This document shows, one piece after another, positions 11,028 to 21,689 of a DNA stretch of 64,000 nucleotides (its first letter is position 1; every line of letters begins with the position of its first letter). Position numbers and translations under genes: made by a program. Source of the DNA: Nectonema munidae. Its lineage: Eukaryota; Nematomorpha; Nectonematoida; Nectonematidae. The notes beneath the pieces are model-generated. The model was not told where the DNA came from. It saw only the letters and a list, made by a program, of their open reading frames with translations, and ran no database searches. The DNA lies in contig JAUIRK010000052.1 of NCBI GenBank assembly GCA_030549495.1, positions 558,001 to 622,000 of the forward strand, written 5' to 3'.

Positions 11028-12293
11028 TAAAAAGTTTATAGAATAACGGTTTAAATGATCTTGAACAGTGGGTTTGCGAAAAAAGAAAAAAATATTTGAG
11101 GAAATTAATTGAGGAAAAAACAAAAATTTTGAAATCAATTCATTGTTAATTAAATATGATGTATATCGTCGAAAATGAATATATCATGTTAGTGTATGGA
11201 CACTGTAATAAAAAAAATAAATGGTATCAAGCAGAAACACAATATTCATAGCAAAGAGGAGAAGAGTTGGAAAAGTATTGTTGTAATCAATACAGGATGA
11301 GATGGGCAAACAAGGATTTTTTAAATTGGTAGGGTATTGTGTTCTACATGATATAGGAATAGAGCAAGTTAAAAGTTTTAAAGGCGTAAAAATTAAAATT
11401 TTTATAATAGGAATTAAAGATTTTAAGGTTAAACAAGGATTTTCTGAAATATTTATTAGAATTAATAAAGATATAATGTAGTAAATAAAATCAAAATATA
11501 TATTATTAGGAGTTAAATATAAAAGAAAAACTCAGCTAACTAAAGCTTAGATAATTCTTAAAAATTATTTTAGAATTAAACAAAATTTAAAATTATGTTA
11601 AATTCAATAGATTTAATTCATGTAAATGACAGTGTTTCACTCAAAAATATACTTTCATTATCTTCAATTTCTGCTAACAAAGAAGAATTTAAGACTTCAT
11701 CAAAAGATGAACCAAACGTATTATCAAAAGACATTAGAACATCAAGCAGCTGATCTTCAATTTTTAAAATTTTTTATTTAAACTTGGATTAAAAAATGTT
11801 AAAATTAAAAAAATATCAGAAAAAAAATTTTGAGTATATAATTTTATTTGATGATTCTCAATTTGAATTTAGAAACTTTAAGAACATAACACTTTTTATA
11901 TTTGAAATAAGAAAAGAAGAAAAGGCAAAATTTTGTATGCGAAAGATTTTTGATAAAAGTAAAGTAAAGTAAAGTACACACAGACACACAATCAAATTAA
12001 AAAATATAAACAAAATTAAATGATATGATTAAGAAGAGTCAACTCAAAAAAAAACAAGAAATGATATATGCATTTTGTAGTTGGTTAAAGTTTAAAAATA
12101 TAAGTTGATAATTGAAATTTGAGAAGATACACATATAAATGCATACATATATATTATAATATATAGGTTAAATACTATGCTATAATATGAGCTTCAATGT
12201 TTGTTAAAGTGTGCCTCTAAGTAAGGTCAGGAGTATTATCTACTCTTAAAAACTGCATTAAACCATATTCAAGCATAATGCAACCATATAGAC

Positions 12294-14310
12294 CAGGGGT
12301 GGCCAAACTTTTTTTATATAAGCGCTACTTTTTTGTAGAAATTTTTGGAGGTCTACCTTGTAGGTATAAAAAATAATTAATATTCTTAAAACAAATCTAA
12401 CTTTTGTTGTTTTATATAAGTAAAAAAAATTTTTATTAACTTCAAAATATACAACTTAAAAATTATAAAAACAAATTTTTTTTTGAAGATGAAACCTGGC
12501 ACTGCATATTTTGTTCTAGTTTTTCAAAATTTGGATCGAAATTTGTCAGGGCGATTCTTAAACATGCCTGCGAATGTTCGTTAGTTAATTGAGATCTATG
12601 TTTTGTTTTTATACAATTCCTTGAAGAGAAAGCAGATTCACACAAATATGTGGATCCGAAAAACGAATGGAAACTAGGAAATACCCTCCAAATGTTGGGG
12701 TATTTATCTTTAAAAATATATTTTATAAAATCTTTCGACCCATGCATTGATTTAAGACTTAAGTCATATTTTATATTTATAAGTTCTTCTTCTAATTCAG
12801 CCAAATTGCCAATTTGTATAAAGTCGCTAATTTTTTTATCTAAAAATTCAATACTCACGTCGTCCTTGAAAGAGTTTAGTAGAAAAGTGGTGATACTTTC
12901 AATATTATTAAAACTTTCGAATCTTTTTTCAAATTCATTCATGAGAGTTCTTAGACTAGCTACATATCTATCCACATTTAATCTTTTTTTCAGTACCTCT
13001 TTCGTCATCTAAATTCGGAAAATGTTTTAAGTCGCTACGTTCCATTTGTTTAAGTTGTATATTCAACTTTTCTTTAAATGAATTTACATGACTAACCATT
13101 TCAATTATTGATTTATCTTTGCCTTGTAATTGGGTATTTAGTAGGCTTATCTTCTCAGTAACCTCGCAAAAAAAAGCTAGATCGCAGCGCCATTCTGAAT
13201 CACTCAATTGAACATATTGAATTTTTTTAGTTTCAAGAAAAATGCAAACTTTTGGTAATAGTTCTCTGAAACGAGTCAAAAACTTAGCACGTCTTAGCCA
13301 TCTAACATCTGTGTGTAAAAGCAATTCATTGTGTTCTTCTCTACACTCTTTTAGCAAAGCACGAAACTCTCGACGCGATAAACTCTTTGACCTGATGTAG
13401 TTAACAGTTTTGAACGCTATGTCCATGACATGATCAAAGTTTAAAACTTTTGAGCATAGGACTTGATTATGCATGATGCAATGATAATCAATAAATCTGG
13501 GAAACTTTTCATCGCGCTTACAACGAGAAATAAAGCCATTATTGCAACCAGTCATTGCAGTGGCACCATTTGTTGTAATTGAAACCAGTTTGGAAATTGG
13601 AAAATTTGTAAGTGATATAAATTCTTTGAATGAGTTGAAAATATCTTCACCTCTAGTGCGTTCATTCATCAGAATTATTGTTAACAACTCTTCTACGGCT
13701 GACATGTCAACAAAAACCATTCTGATGAAAAAACATAGTTGAGCAGTGCCAATATTGTCAGTCGACTCGTCAAACTGTAATGAGAGAACAACGCACTTAT
13801 CAACATTAATTTGTAGAGCTTGCTCAAGATCTTGACTGATATCCTTTGTTCTTCGCATAATAGTATTTTGTGACAATGACAAGTTATTTATACATGTCAT
13901 AATTTCGGACTTATTTTTGAAGTTTTCAAATAAAACATCTCCCGCTTTGATGAAAGCTTCTTTTACTATTTCTCCATCGCTAAAAGATTTGTTATGTTTT
14001 GTTTGAGTAATTTTGAAAGAAGCGATTGTAGCAGATTTTGAGCTTGTGTTTTATTTAAAAAAGCTATTTTGTTGTTCAAGCAATTCTGCTTTGAGTTGTT
14101 TAACTTTTGATTTTCCTAAGGCTGTATTTTGTGGAAAATCAATAGAATAATTTTTGTGAACTTTAAAAAAATGTCTCTCCACGTTCGCTTTTTTAGGCAA
14201 TGCAACTATTCCCTTACAAATTAAACATAAACACTTGTTATTGTAAAGTAGTTCTCTTCCCATTCATTTTGATAATGGTAAGTTTTCTTTTTTTAAAAGA
14301 TGATCCTGGC
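12294..14310 (-). mobile_element. hAT transposon, ZBED5/GTF2IRD2-like type
   Basis: The right end of the minus-strand element (12294) starts CAGGGGTGGCCAAACTT, a hAT terminal repeat. It encloses a transposase reading from about 14300 down to 12463. I found no matching inverted repeat beyond 14310, and no second copy of the 8 bp next to the known end (ATATAGAC), so the 5' end is lost or too eroded to see. The first 129 bp are duplicated at 3239-3367. Confidence 0.8.
12463..14300 (-). pseudogene. hAT transposase, ZBED5/GTF2IRD2-like, broken
   Basis: The order of parts is right for a hAT transposase. A BED-type finger (CLICKGIVALPKKANVERHF, then FKVH) lies near 14240-14150. The RNase H-fold core is at 13900-12968, with LSLQFDESTDN, SITTNGATAMTG, CIMHNQVL and LLHTDVRWLRRAKFL. 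The C-terminal dimerisation segment (FFGSTYLCESAFSSRN, RSQLTNEH) is at 13008-12463. It is interrupted by a frameshift near 14240 (NEWEENYF lies in another frame just upstream of the finger), an in-frame TAA at 14053-14051 and a frameshift around 12970-13005 at an A-run. So it is inactive but not old. Closest known proteins by motif are ZBED5/GTF2IRD2-like hAT proteins. Confidence 0.88.
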
Positions 14311-14590
14311 TCATTCATTTATCAGCCACAAAGATAAAATCAAATATAGTTAAAACTACTTCTAAATAAGGTAATAAAAGATAGTAATAAAGGTACTTTT
14401 ATAAAAGGTTAATTTTGTAAAAAATTGGTATTAAGTTGAACATTATAAACAAAATTGCCCAAGATTTTAATTAACTTGTTCTGATATTTCTTAATCATTT
14501 TATAATTACTAATTTAAATTTATGTGTATTCAAAATTAAATGAGTTTAAATCTTACAAAACAGAAAAATTTTTATGAATGAATTTGAATA

Positions 14591-14735
14591 AAGGTATAGG
14601 TATCGTAGGGCGTTTCATTGAGAAGTTCAACGAAGACCGCTTATGTCGAACTATGAATAGACTTGTAGTACGCGAATCGAACCAACACTTTGTGTTCGAT
14701 GTCCGATGCGCTACCTAAACTACCCAAGCCCCCAT
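14591..14735 (-). repeat. SINE with a different tRNA-like head
   Basis: Reading the minus strand, the head is GGCTTGGGTAGTTTAGGTAG then CGCATCGGAC, with B box GGTTCGATTCG, which is much more tRNA-like than the other copies. The body (CATAGTTCGACATAAGCGG, then TTCTCAATGAAACGCCCTAC and a CCTATACCTTTA tail) is the same as in the other SINEs. The acceptor arms do not pair, so it is not a tRNA gene. Confidence 0.65.
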
Positions 14736-15570
14736 AATTATAAAAAACCTAATCTACCCATGCCTCTATATTAAATAAAAGTTTAGTATTATTTAGAAAT
14801 TACTATTGTTCTAGTATTTTTTATATCTGACACTGGTACGTTGCGTATTTATTTTTGACAAAAAAATTTTTTAGGTTTTAAATTAAATATCAATTGATTA
14901 TTTATGTTGACAACTATTTTTTATAATGATTTTTTTCATTAATTTAAATTTTTTACATTTAACTATTTTTAATTTGATTTAATAAAATTATCACAAGCAT
15001 GCCCTTCAAATAGAAAAAATTCAAGCAAAGATGTTATTTTTCTTAAGTTACTGTGTCGAATAACTGAAAGATTTGAAATACATTTAGTATACTTCATTAT
15101 AGTAAATGTGTCACATGTGCATATAAAAAGACTAAATTAGAATTTTTTTAACATTGACTTCAAAGGTTGCTATAAACACAAATTAGAATTTTTTATATTC
15201 AACTTTCATAGAAACTTGCATATGGTTACTATTGTTCAGTAAGGCAAAATGAGACACTGAATTAACGAAAAAAAATGAAATTATAAGTAGATTAAAAAAA
15301 ATTTTCTTAATAGATCTGACAAAAAATACACATCAAAAAATTCTACTTAATACTTTTCCTTTAAGTTATAAATTATTGCTTTATTACATAAGATTAAATT
15401 TAATATAATTTTCCTATTTCAAACCTTAAAAAAAATTTTTTTTTTAAAATTGTAGTCATAAAAGTAAACATTTTTTTAATCATTTCGATATACCGAAAAA
15501 CAGTTCTACTAAATGTGTTAGTGTTACAATATGTCTAAAAGAATTCTAAAAATATTTAAAAAGATTCATA

Positions 15571-15853
15571 GTCGCAACGTCGAAAACCAAAATGTCCGAG
15601 ACGAAAACGTCCTAAAACCAAAACTTCCAAAAACAAAACGTCCGAAAAGAAAGCGTGTGAAATCCAAAATGTCTTAAAATCTAAACATCTTAGAATTAAA
15701 GAGTTCTAAAACCTAAAAGCTTAAACTGAATTGTTTAGAACTCTTAGGTCGTTTAGATTTCAAGATATTTTGGATATAGGATATATTGCCTTTGGACGTT
15801 TTTATTCAAATGTTTTAGTTTTTAGACGTTTTGTTTTCGTACGTTTTGACCAG
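15571..15853. repeat. Imperfect foldback (inverted) repeat
   Basis: Two arms of about 120-140 bp face each other across a 23 bp loop (15711-15733). The inner stem GAGTTCTAAA (15701-15710) pairs perfectly with 15734-15743, and outward ATCCAAAATGTCTTAAAATC pairs with its complement allowing a few mismatches. The outer arms are full of short AAAACGTCC-like repeats. No coding content; probably a non-autonomous foldback element. Confidence 0.6.
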
Positions 15854-17044
15854 GAATCATTAAAGAATAAACAAATTTGACATTTTGCATTGTAAGCGTA
15901 AAAACTTTTTACCGAAAAAATGACTAATTTATAAATTTAATGCACTTACAAAGACACAAGCAAAATTTTATAGGTGGTAAAAAGCAAAGAACAATGTTGA
16001 AAATAATGTTCAACTTCTGATTTTTAAAAATTATATCATCAATCAGACCAATTCTACTGCATGATGAAAAGATAATCAAAGTTAAATAAATAGCATACCA
16101 CCGGAAATAATATAAGCTTCTCAAAGCTCTTAATTGGTAACATAAATACATAGGTTTGCAACATATAGTTGTCATACCCAACATATAATGATAATACAAT
16201 GTCCTTAATTTCCTCATCATCTTGAAAAATATGAGGATTATTTATAGAAGGGAAGTTTTTTGGAAATCTAATATAGATGTCTGTGCTATAGAAGAATGTA
16301 TTTTTTTAATAGTCAAAACTTTTTTTGATATTAGGTATTGGTAACGCTTTAATAGTCAAGTCGTACGAATTTTTCTAAGAGGATTTTATGGTTAATGGCC
16401 TCAAATGGAGAATAAAATCTAAAAATAATCCAGCTGTTTGTTTTTCTATAATGATTTGTTTGCCAGAACAATATGACATTGTAATCATGTTTTGTCTATT
16501 GTTCGTAACTTTTCCTCACATTTTACCTCACGTCCTTCAAGTGAAAGAAACTGAGTGGGTGGTCACTAGTAATAGATTTATACAGTAAGATAGAGCATTT
16601 CAGTCTGTGTATATTATATATATTAACATCATTTATAGAGTAACTTTTTTCAAAAAAATTTTCTAGTCTTGTTTTCATTCGATAAACTTTTTCAGAAGAG
16701 TGACATTAGATGAGCCTATTTAGGTCATTTATATGAGAGTATATATAGGAATAATACAAAATTCTACCTAAATATTTTGAAACACTTTGTTTATTCAGAG
16801 AAACATATTCAATAGAGAAATTGATTGATGAACCCACTGGGAATATTGTGTTCCAAATCGGTAAGCACAGATTCCTACTAACAAAAATAACTTTTTTCTT
16901 AAAAATTTTCGAATAAAAACTTTACTTTTGTAATTATATGCTTTCTGATTAGTTAAACCTTTTATGAAAGTTGAAAGAACTATTTTGAATTTTTTTCCCC
17001 ATTTCACTCAAATTCTCTTGATTCCTACTAAAGTTAAAAGAAAG
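15854..17044. other. AT-rich non-coding stretch
   Basis: I see no supported gene or repeat here; the short frames present show no family motif. Confidence 0.5.
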
Positions 17045-17209
17045 GCATCAAAGACTATTAAATATAATAAACTTAACCTCCAGACCAATATAAAATTTTC
17101 AATTCATTTTAAAAAAAAATATACCAAAACTCTCAGCCACACTTTTTCAATTAAAAACGCTATATCTTATAAATGTGGCCTCCGCCCCAAACACACCAAA
17201 TACATATAC
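17045..17209 (+). pseudogene. LINE ORF2 fragment (same family as 3366-8340)
   Basis: Encodes ASKTIKYNKLNLQTNIKFSI through to LRPKHTKYIY, matching the post-RT segment of the LINE ORF2 (ASKTINYLGLNLQSN...LRPKHTKYIY) with moderate divergence. Only 55 codons survive, lying in opposite orientation to the large LINE. Confidence 0.8.
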
Positions 17210-17699
17210 TCATCTACGGATCAAAAGAAACAAAGAAAAAACATGTTTTTGAAATTTTTCTTGAGTTAGCTATTTTTTATTACAACTTCAGCTCAAAAAA
17301 ACTATTTTAAGCCTTATTGTTTAAAATAGCTTGGACGCGAATCCAGTGCTCTGTATAAGCCTTATTTTATTATATACTACGCAGATTTGTTTATTTGACT
17401 CAGTTATTTTCATATAAATTTAGATAGTGTTTGTTTACAAATATTGTACACTATTGTATTAAAAATGTTATGTAAAAAATAAAACAAGCTAGTTGAAAAG
17501 TTGTTACAGATGAACAAAAAAGAAAGTTAAATGAATTTATAGAAGGCACAAGGTATTCACATCGTCAAACGATGGTAAAATAATCTTAAAAAATGTGAAA
17601 AAAGTAGCTCTGAAACCTGGTAGAAGAAAGTTCGTCAAAAAAATTGGATCAAAGAAATTAGGGATAAATTGAATTCCCATAATACTATAAAATTATTTA
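17210..17699. other. Possible Tc1/mariner remnant, unresolved
   Basis: A short frame near 17505-17570 reads VTDEQKRKLNEFIEGTRYSH, loosely like the start of a transposase helix-turn-helix domain. No catalytic motifs could be followed. Otherwise nothing recognised. Confidence 0.25.
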
Positions 17700-18870
17700 T
17701 TTTTTATCTTTGTATGTGATTTGGGGTCCTTTGAAATCTAAATTCAGACGTTCCCATGCTTGAGTGAACTTGATAAGTGAAGGATTACGAGGTGTACAAA
17801 ACATGGCTTGATCTTTGCACAATCAACACAGTTTTCCATCATTTAGCTTACGTCTTCTAATGAAAAGGCCAAGTTTTTTAAGCGAACAAAATGAAACATA
17901 CGTGTAATTCCTTGGTGGCATAGGCCATGATATAACTTTTTTACATCTTCTTTACAGGAAGATGTAATGCAGATACAGCATGAAAGTGCATCAGTAGCTT
18001 TGTTCATTTCCTGACCTAAATTTAATATCGCATGAGTAATCGTTTAATTCATGTTTCCATCTCAGAATTTTTCCATATTTGATTTTTCCATACCTTTTTG
18101 GCGCCTCTTAAACAATGGTACCATATATAGATAGTTTCGATCATTGTTTCGGCTTCTTTTTCGATTGAAGCATGCAATAATTTAGACTTGTTGAACATGC
18201 GAGCATGATAGACAACAGGCTTACCATTTGTGTTAGGATTGCAGAAATCGCAGTCAGAAGCATCTGTCTCCACAGTAAATGGTTGATTTGGGTCGACATC
18301 TTGAAGGAAAGCATTTCCCAGAACTTTTTTTTAAAGATTGTAAAGTTGATATTTCTTCCTCAGTTAATGGGAAGTAGGCGTTTATTTTTAACCTTTGTTA
18401 CGAGGACTTAAGCTCTCCAAAACGATTTGCTGCGCCGTATAATTCCATTCTCAAGAAGGTTTTTAACTTCGGAAGTGATTAATTCTGTCAGCAAGAGAGT
18501 AGTGACGCAATTTTACAGCAATTGGTTTACATTCAAGAAGAATCTCTGCAAACAACAATAGAGTATTCGCTTTAAGAGCAAGAAGTGCACGTACTTAAAG
18601 GTAGTTTTGATCCTCCATAATCGATTATCACTTTTTCGTGTTGGTGAAGAAGACTGTTGCCGATAATCATATCACTTACTAAATTTTCAATAACAAATAA
18701 TACCAGAAAGAAAAGGAATCAGTTTTAGAGAAGCCACATTCTCATCCAAGAATGAGAAAAGCTTAAAAATTCTGGAATACTTCTTCGATTTTTGGAACCG
18801 AGATTTTAACTGAATTGAAGGGTCTACAAAAGTACCTACGAGATAGGCCGAACAACATGGCTGCAAATTA
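17700..18870 (-). mobile_element. LTR-retrotransposon pol fossil (Ty3/Gypsy-like)
   Basis: Minus-strand remnants of a pol region, in order from high to low coordinate: retropepsin-like (around 18690-18600), RNase H (METDASDCDFCNPNTNG..., 18273-18049) and the integrase linker with a Cys pair (around 17840-17740). The element is broken in several places. No flanking LTR pair in the same orientation was found. Age is probably old given the decay. Confidence 0.6.
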
Positions 18871-18882
18871 AAAAATCCATTA

Positions 18883-19372
18883 TGTTAAATGCTAATTGAC
18901 ACGATGGTGGCGGGATATCTTTCCGTTTTCTGAAGGATTACAGCAAATGATAACAGGGAATCAGTACAATCAATGGGATCAGTTCCCGCCTGAAACTATG
19001 GACTGCACTATATATAAATAGCAGCCCGGCCCTGATTCGGTCATTTCTGCCTTTTAGCAACTCCTTGCTCTACAACTCCTACCCAATATCATGATTCAAA
19101 AACAAAGCCTCAATAAAGTAAAGATTCCGAGAAAATCCAAAAATAACAAAGAACCCAGAAGATTAATACGAAAGCAGGAAAAAATCCTTGAAGATTAGAA
19201 GATACCGGAAGATCAATACACAACCAAAACAAATCCTTGAAAATCAAGACTCTCTTTCGACTGGAATCCAAAAAACATCATTTTTAATTGTTTCTATCTT
19301 ATTTTGTAATAAAGTCTGAACTTAAAAAACTGATTTTGTTAAAAACTTATTTGCTTTTATGCAACACTAACA
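18883..19372 (+). mobile_element. Solitary LTR-like sequence
   Basis: A 490 bp block bounded by TGTTA...TAACA, with a TATA box (TATATAAATA at 19011) near the middle and AATAAA signals at 19112 and 19308, the U3-R-U5 order of an LTR on the plus strand. Its 3' flank continues as the array of the TTAA element (see 19373), so it looks inserted into that element. The pol remnant next to it is in the opposite orientation, so the two need not belong together. No clear target duplication. Confidence 0.55.
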
Positions 19373-19960
19373 TGATTGATTGGTATAAAGACATATATTT
19401 CAAGTAAAATTAGAAAGAAAATTTGCGGAGATAGTCTTCAGTAGTAAACGGCAAATTTTATTAACATTGTCAGATATTTTGAAAAAATCTGAGTGTAATG
19501 AAACCAGCATGGCTGATTTAGTATAAAAACAAATATTTTGTGTACAATTTGAAGCAATATTTTATTAGATATATTTCTCATCAATCAAAATATTGATTGA
19601 CATTTTCAAAAAAGGAGCCATGATTATTGAAAAAATTAAATATATAAAGTGTTGTGAGTTCAAAATTATATACAATTATAAATTTTCAAGGGAGTATCTA
19701 ATATAGACTCTAAGTTATAAGATTAACTACAGATAATGTCAAAATTTGGTTGGAAATTTTTAATTTTTGATTGTCGTTGTTGTTAAATCCGTTGTTAATA
19801 TAGGTTTTTGACATTAGAAGTCATTCAACTACCATAAAAATGGTATCAAAAGATGGGCCTAGTGATTTTATGAAAAGTCACGAAATTTGAGGGGATATAA
19901 TTCAGCCAATTTTGTACAATTAATATTAAAAATTTCTAGCTGAACCCCAGTAGTGAGCCA
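19373..19960 (+). repeat. Fragment of the TTAA-flanked element family
   Basis: Aligns with the 3' part of the element at 26722-29200 (its ~28600-29170), for example ATTTTATTAGATATATTTCT and AAAATGGTATCAAAAGATG. Divergence is high, perhaps 20% or more with indels. It includes one array unit and the tail, but the terminal repeat is eroded. Confidence 0.75.
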
Positions 19961-20389
19961 ACGAAAGATTTGATCTATTTTCATGGAGTAGTAAAGAAAT
20001 ATACATATATATTATGAAAAGCAAAATTATTAAAATTTCAACTCCCCTTCCACCTTCTAACGCATATGTCACACATTCATTACCCCTCCCCTCTTACCAG
20101 AGCAAAAAACGCTTGTATCAGATGTAACATGTAACCCTTGGTCGACCCCAGCCCAGCCTTCTCTTTCCTTCTCTTTGTTTGCATTTTAATAAGAATTAAA
20201 CCTATAATGGAGATTATTAGATAACAAAAAGATTTAATACTGGTGCTTTATCTTCTATAATCAACTAACAAGTTTTTTCATATGGGACTTTATCATTTGT
20301 ACTCTACTAATGTGAGTATATCCTTGTTTGTGTGCGTAATCGGGCAGCGTACACACGTCTATAAATACCATATAACTCACAATTTTCTT

Positions 20390-20632
20390 CTAAAATCCTT
20401 GAATTAAATAATAATAATAATTTGTTAACATTTTCAATTGAAATGTTTTATTTATAATAGGCTCAACAGCGATTCTTTGCCAGATATCATTTAAAGAAGA
20501 AATTTGATCTATACTATCTTTATGAACAAATGGACCTCCTAATTCAAATGTCAATGCTATTCGTATTGACAAAAACATTTTCCAATTGATTTCCTTTCGA
20601 ACATCCCCTGCATGTAACATTTCGTAACGCAA
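20390..20632 (-). CDS. Unrecognised short open frame
   Basis: An 80-codon frame without an ATG at its start, reading KMFLSIRIALTFELGGPFVH and SLNDIWQRIAVEP. The composition is protein-like but I recognise no family and see no convincing splice sites. It could be an exon, an old transposon piece or chance. Confidence 0.2.
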   Translation of the reverse strand: MRYEMLHAGDVRKEINWKMFLSIRIALTFELGGPFVHKDSIDQISSLNDIWQRIAVEPIINKTFQLKMLTNYYYYLIQGF

Positions 20633-20778
20633 GTGAACACCCCCCCCCCCTCCTCTATGGTGTTACATAAAATATGTATGCCCACATAGCAAATGATAGT
20701 AATTAGAAATAATTGCATCTAAAATTTTACATCAAACGCAAAAAACGTTTGAACGATGAAATGAAATGAATGAATGAA

Positions 20779-20916
20779 TTAACCCATTTAAGGCCAAGCA
20801 AAGCAGACGATATCTAAAAAAACGCAGACGATTTATATTCAAAGTCATTGAAAAAAGCCGACGAAGATGAAATTACTTATGTTCCAAAATAGGAACATTG
20901 GCCGTAAATGGGTTAA
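20779..20916 (+). mobile_element. piggyBac-type MITE (138 bp), copy 1
   Basis: Bounded by TTAA on both sides with inverted ends TTAACCCATTTAAGGCC and GGCCGTAAATGGGTTAA. An inverted copy of identical length lies at 54950-55087, differing at about five positions. TTAA targets and CCC/GGG termini are typical of piggyBac. It contains an internal palindrome (TGTTCCAAAATAGGAACA) and no ORF. It sits right after the MRPS18B poly-A signal. Confidence 0.85.
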
Positions 20917-20931
20917 TAATAAAAGGTAAAC

Positions 20932-20937
20932 TTTATT
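20932..20937 (-). terminator. Poly-A signal of the MRPS18B-like gene
   Basis: AATAAA on the minus strand, 54 bases after the stop codon at 20991. Confidence 0.6.
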
Positions 20938-20990
20938 GAGTTGAAAAATGATTCTCAACTTCCTCGAATATTTAGGAGGAACAGAAAGAA

Positions 20991-21569
20991 TCAGGTAGCT
21001 TTAGAATGAACAAATGTGTGTTTTGCAAGTTGGGGAAAGTAATTAGAATAAGCGTATTCCCTTTTTTTCTGAGGCAAATGCACGAAACCGTAGTCATATG
21101 CGATTTTTAAGGCGATCTTCACCTCTCTATTTCGCATCTGACAAAGTTTAGTGACTTTTGGTTCGAGAAAATTACCGTAGATCGGATGCAAGAATTGCCG
21201 CAGCAGAAGGCTATTTCTGTGATGAATAACAAGTTCATCATCTCTACAGAGAGGACACGCATTTGTCGTCATTATTCGGGAATTGCGAACACAGCGCGAT
21301 CGAGTATTTTGGCCATCCATAGAGCCAATAAAATTCCTGCGATACTTCTTCCAAACAGGCTCATCACCATAGACCTGTTTGTATGCAGGACTAAGCATGT
21401 ACCGAATGCTCGTATCAACGTCAACCTTTTCTTTCCTTGTTCGCCCCGCTTTTATGATTTTGAATCCAAATTTGTCGTATTTTTTTACATATCCAGGAAA
21501 AGTTTTCAAATTACGAAAGGAAGGCATAAACTTTGCCATGCAGTTTGCAGCAGATAGGAAGAAAGACAT
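20991..21569 (-). CDS. MRPS18B: Mitochondrial ribosomal protein S18B (mS40)-like
   Basis: A 192-residue intronless frame. I take the ATG at 21569 (MSFFLSAANCMAKFM...), which gives a basic, serine/alanine-containing leader suited to mitochondrial import; the frame is open further upstream but without an ATG. Conserved S18 features: VWKKYRRNFIGSMDGQNTR, RCVRNSRIM, the zinc-type CPLCRD box followed by ELVIHHRNSLLLRQFL, and a C-terminal IALKIAYDYGFVHLP, matching MRPS18B order (YRRNHKG, CIRRNK, CPICRD). Known role of the family: small mitoribosomal subunit protein. Neighbours: a LINE fragment ~100 bp upstream on the other strand, and a MITE just downstream of the poly-A signal. Could in principle be a retrocopy because it lacks introns, but the frame is intact. 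Confidence 0.85.
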   Translation of the reverse strand: MSFFLSAANCMAKFMPSFRNLKTFPGYVKKYDKFGFKIIKAGRTRKEKVDVDTSIRYMLSPAYKQVYGDEPVWKKYRRNFIGSMDGQNTRSRCVRNSRIMTTNACPLCRDDELVIHHRNSLLLRQFLHPIYGNFLEPKVTKLCQMRNREVKIALKIAYDYGFVHLPQKKREYAYSNYFPQLAKHTFVHSKAT

Positions 21570-21689
21570 AGTTAGGATTTTGCAGACTACAGTAAAACAA
21601 TTTCTGGAAAGTCCTAAAAAGTTAGGAATTATATATAACAAATTCAGGATAAGGGCAAGGTGGAATATTTCTATTGAAACATTTTGAGT

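Larger units (their letters stand above)
9067..12422. repeat. Long direct repeat, copy B
   Basis: Second copy of the 3.37 kb repeat. Here the shared sequence runs on without a break into the hAT transposon, so this copy shows the arrangement that existed before the LINE junction formed in copy A. Short frames in it differ from copy A by scattered substitutions and neither copy keeps a long reading frame, so the unit itself is non-coding. Confidence 0.93.

Noticed and set aside
1-12422. The two 3.4 kb direct repeats as LTRs of one retroelement
   Set aside because: The enclosed LINE is complete in itself and in its own orientation, the repeats lack TG..CA ends at the inner borders, and both contain an hAT terminus and a SINE.
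14661-14735. Genuine tRNA gene on the minus strand
   Set aside because: A and B boxes are present but the acceptor stem does not pair and the sequence continues into the SINE body.
19373-19392. Primer-binding site after the LTR (TGGTATAAAG resembling a Met-tRNA site)
   Set aside because: The same sequence belongs to the array of the TTAA element, so the match is accidental.
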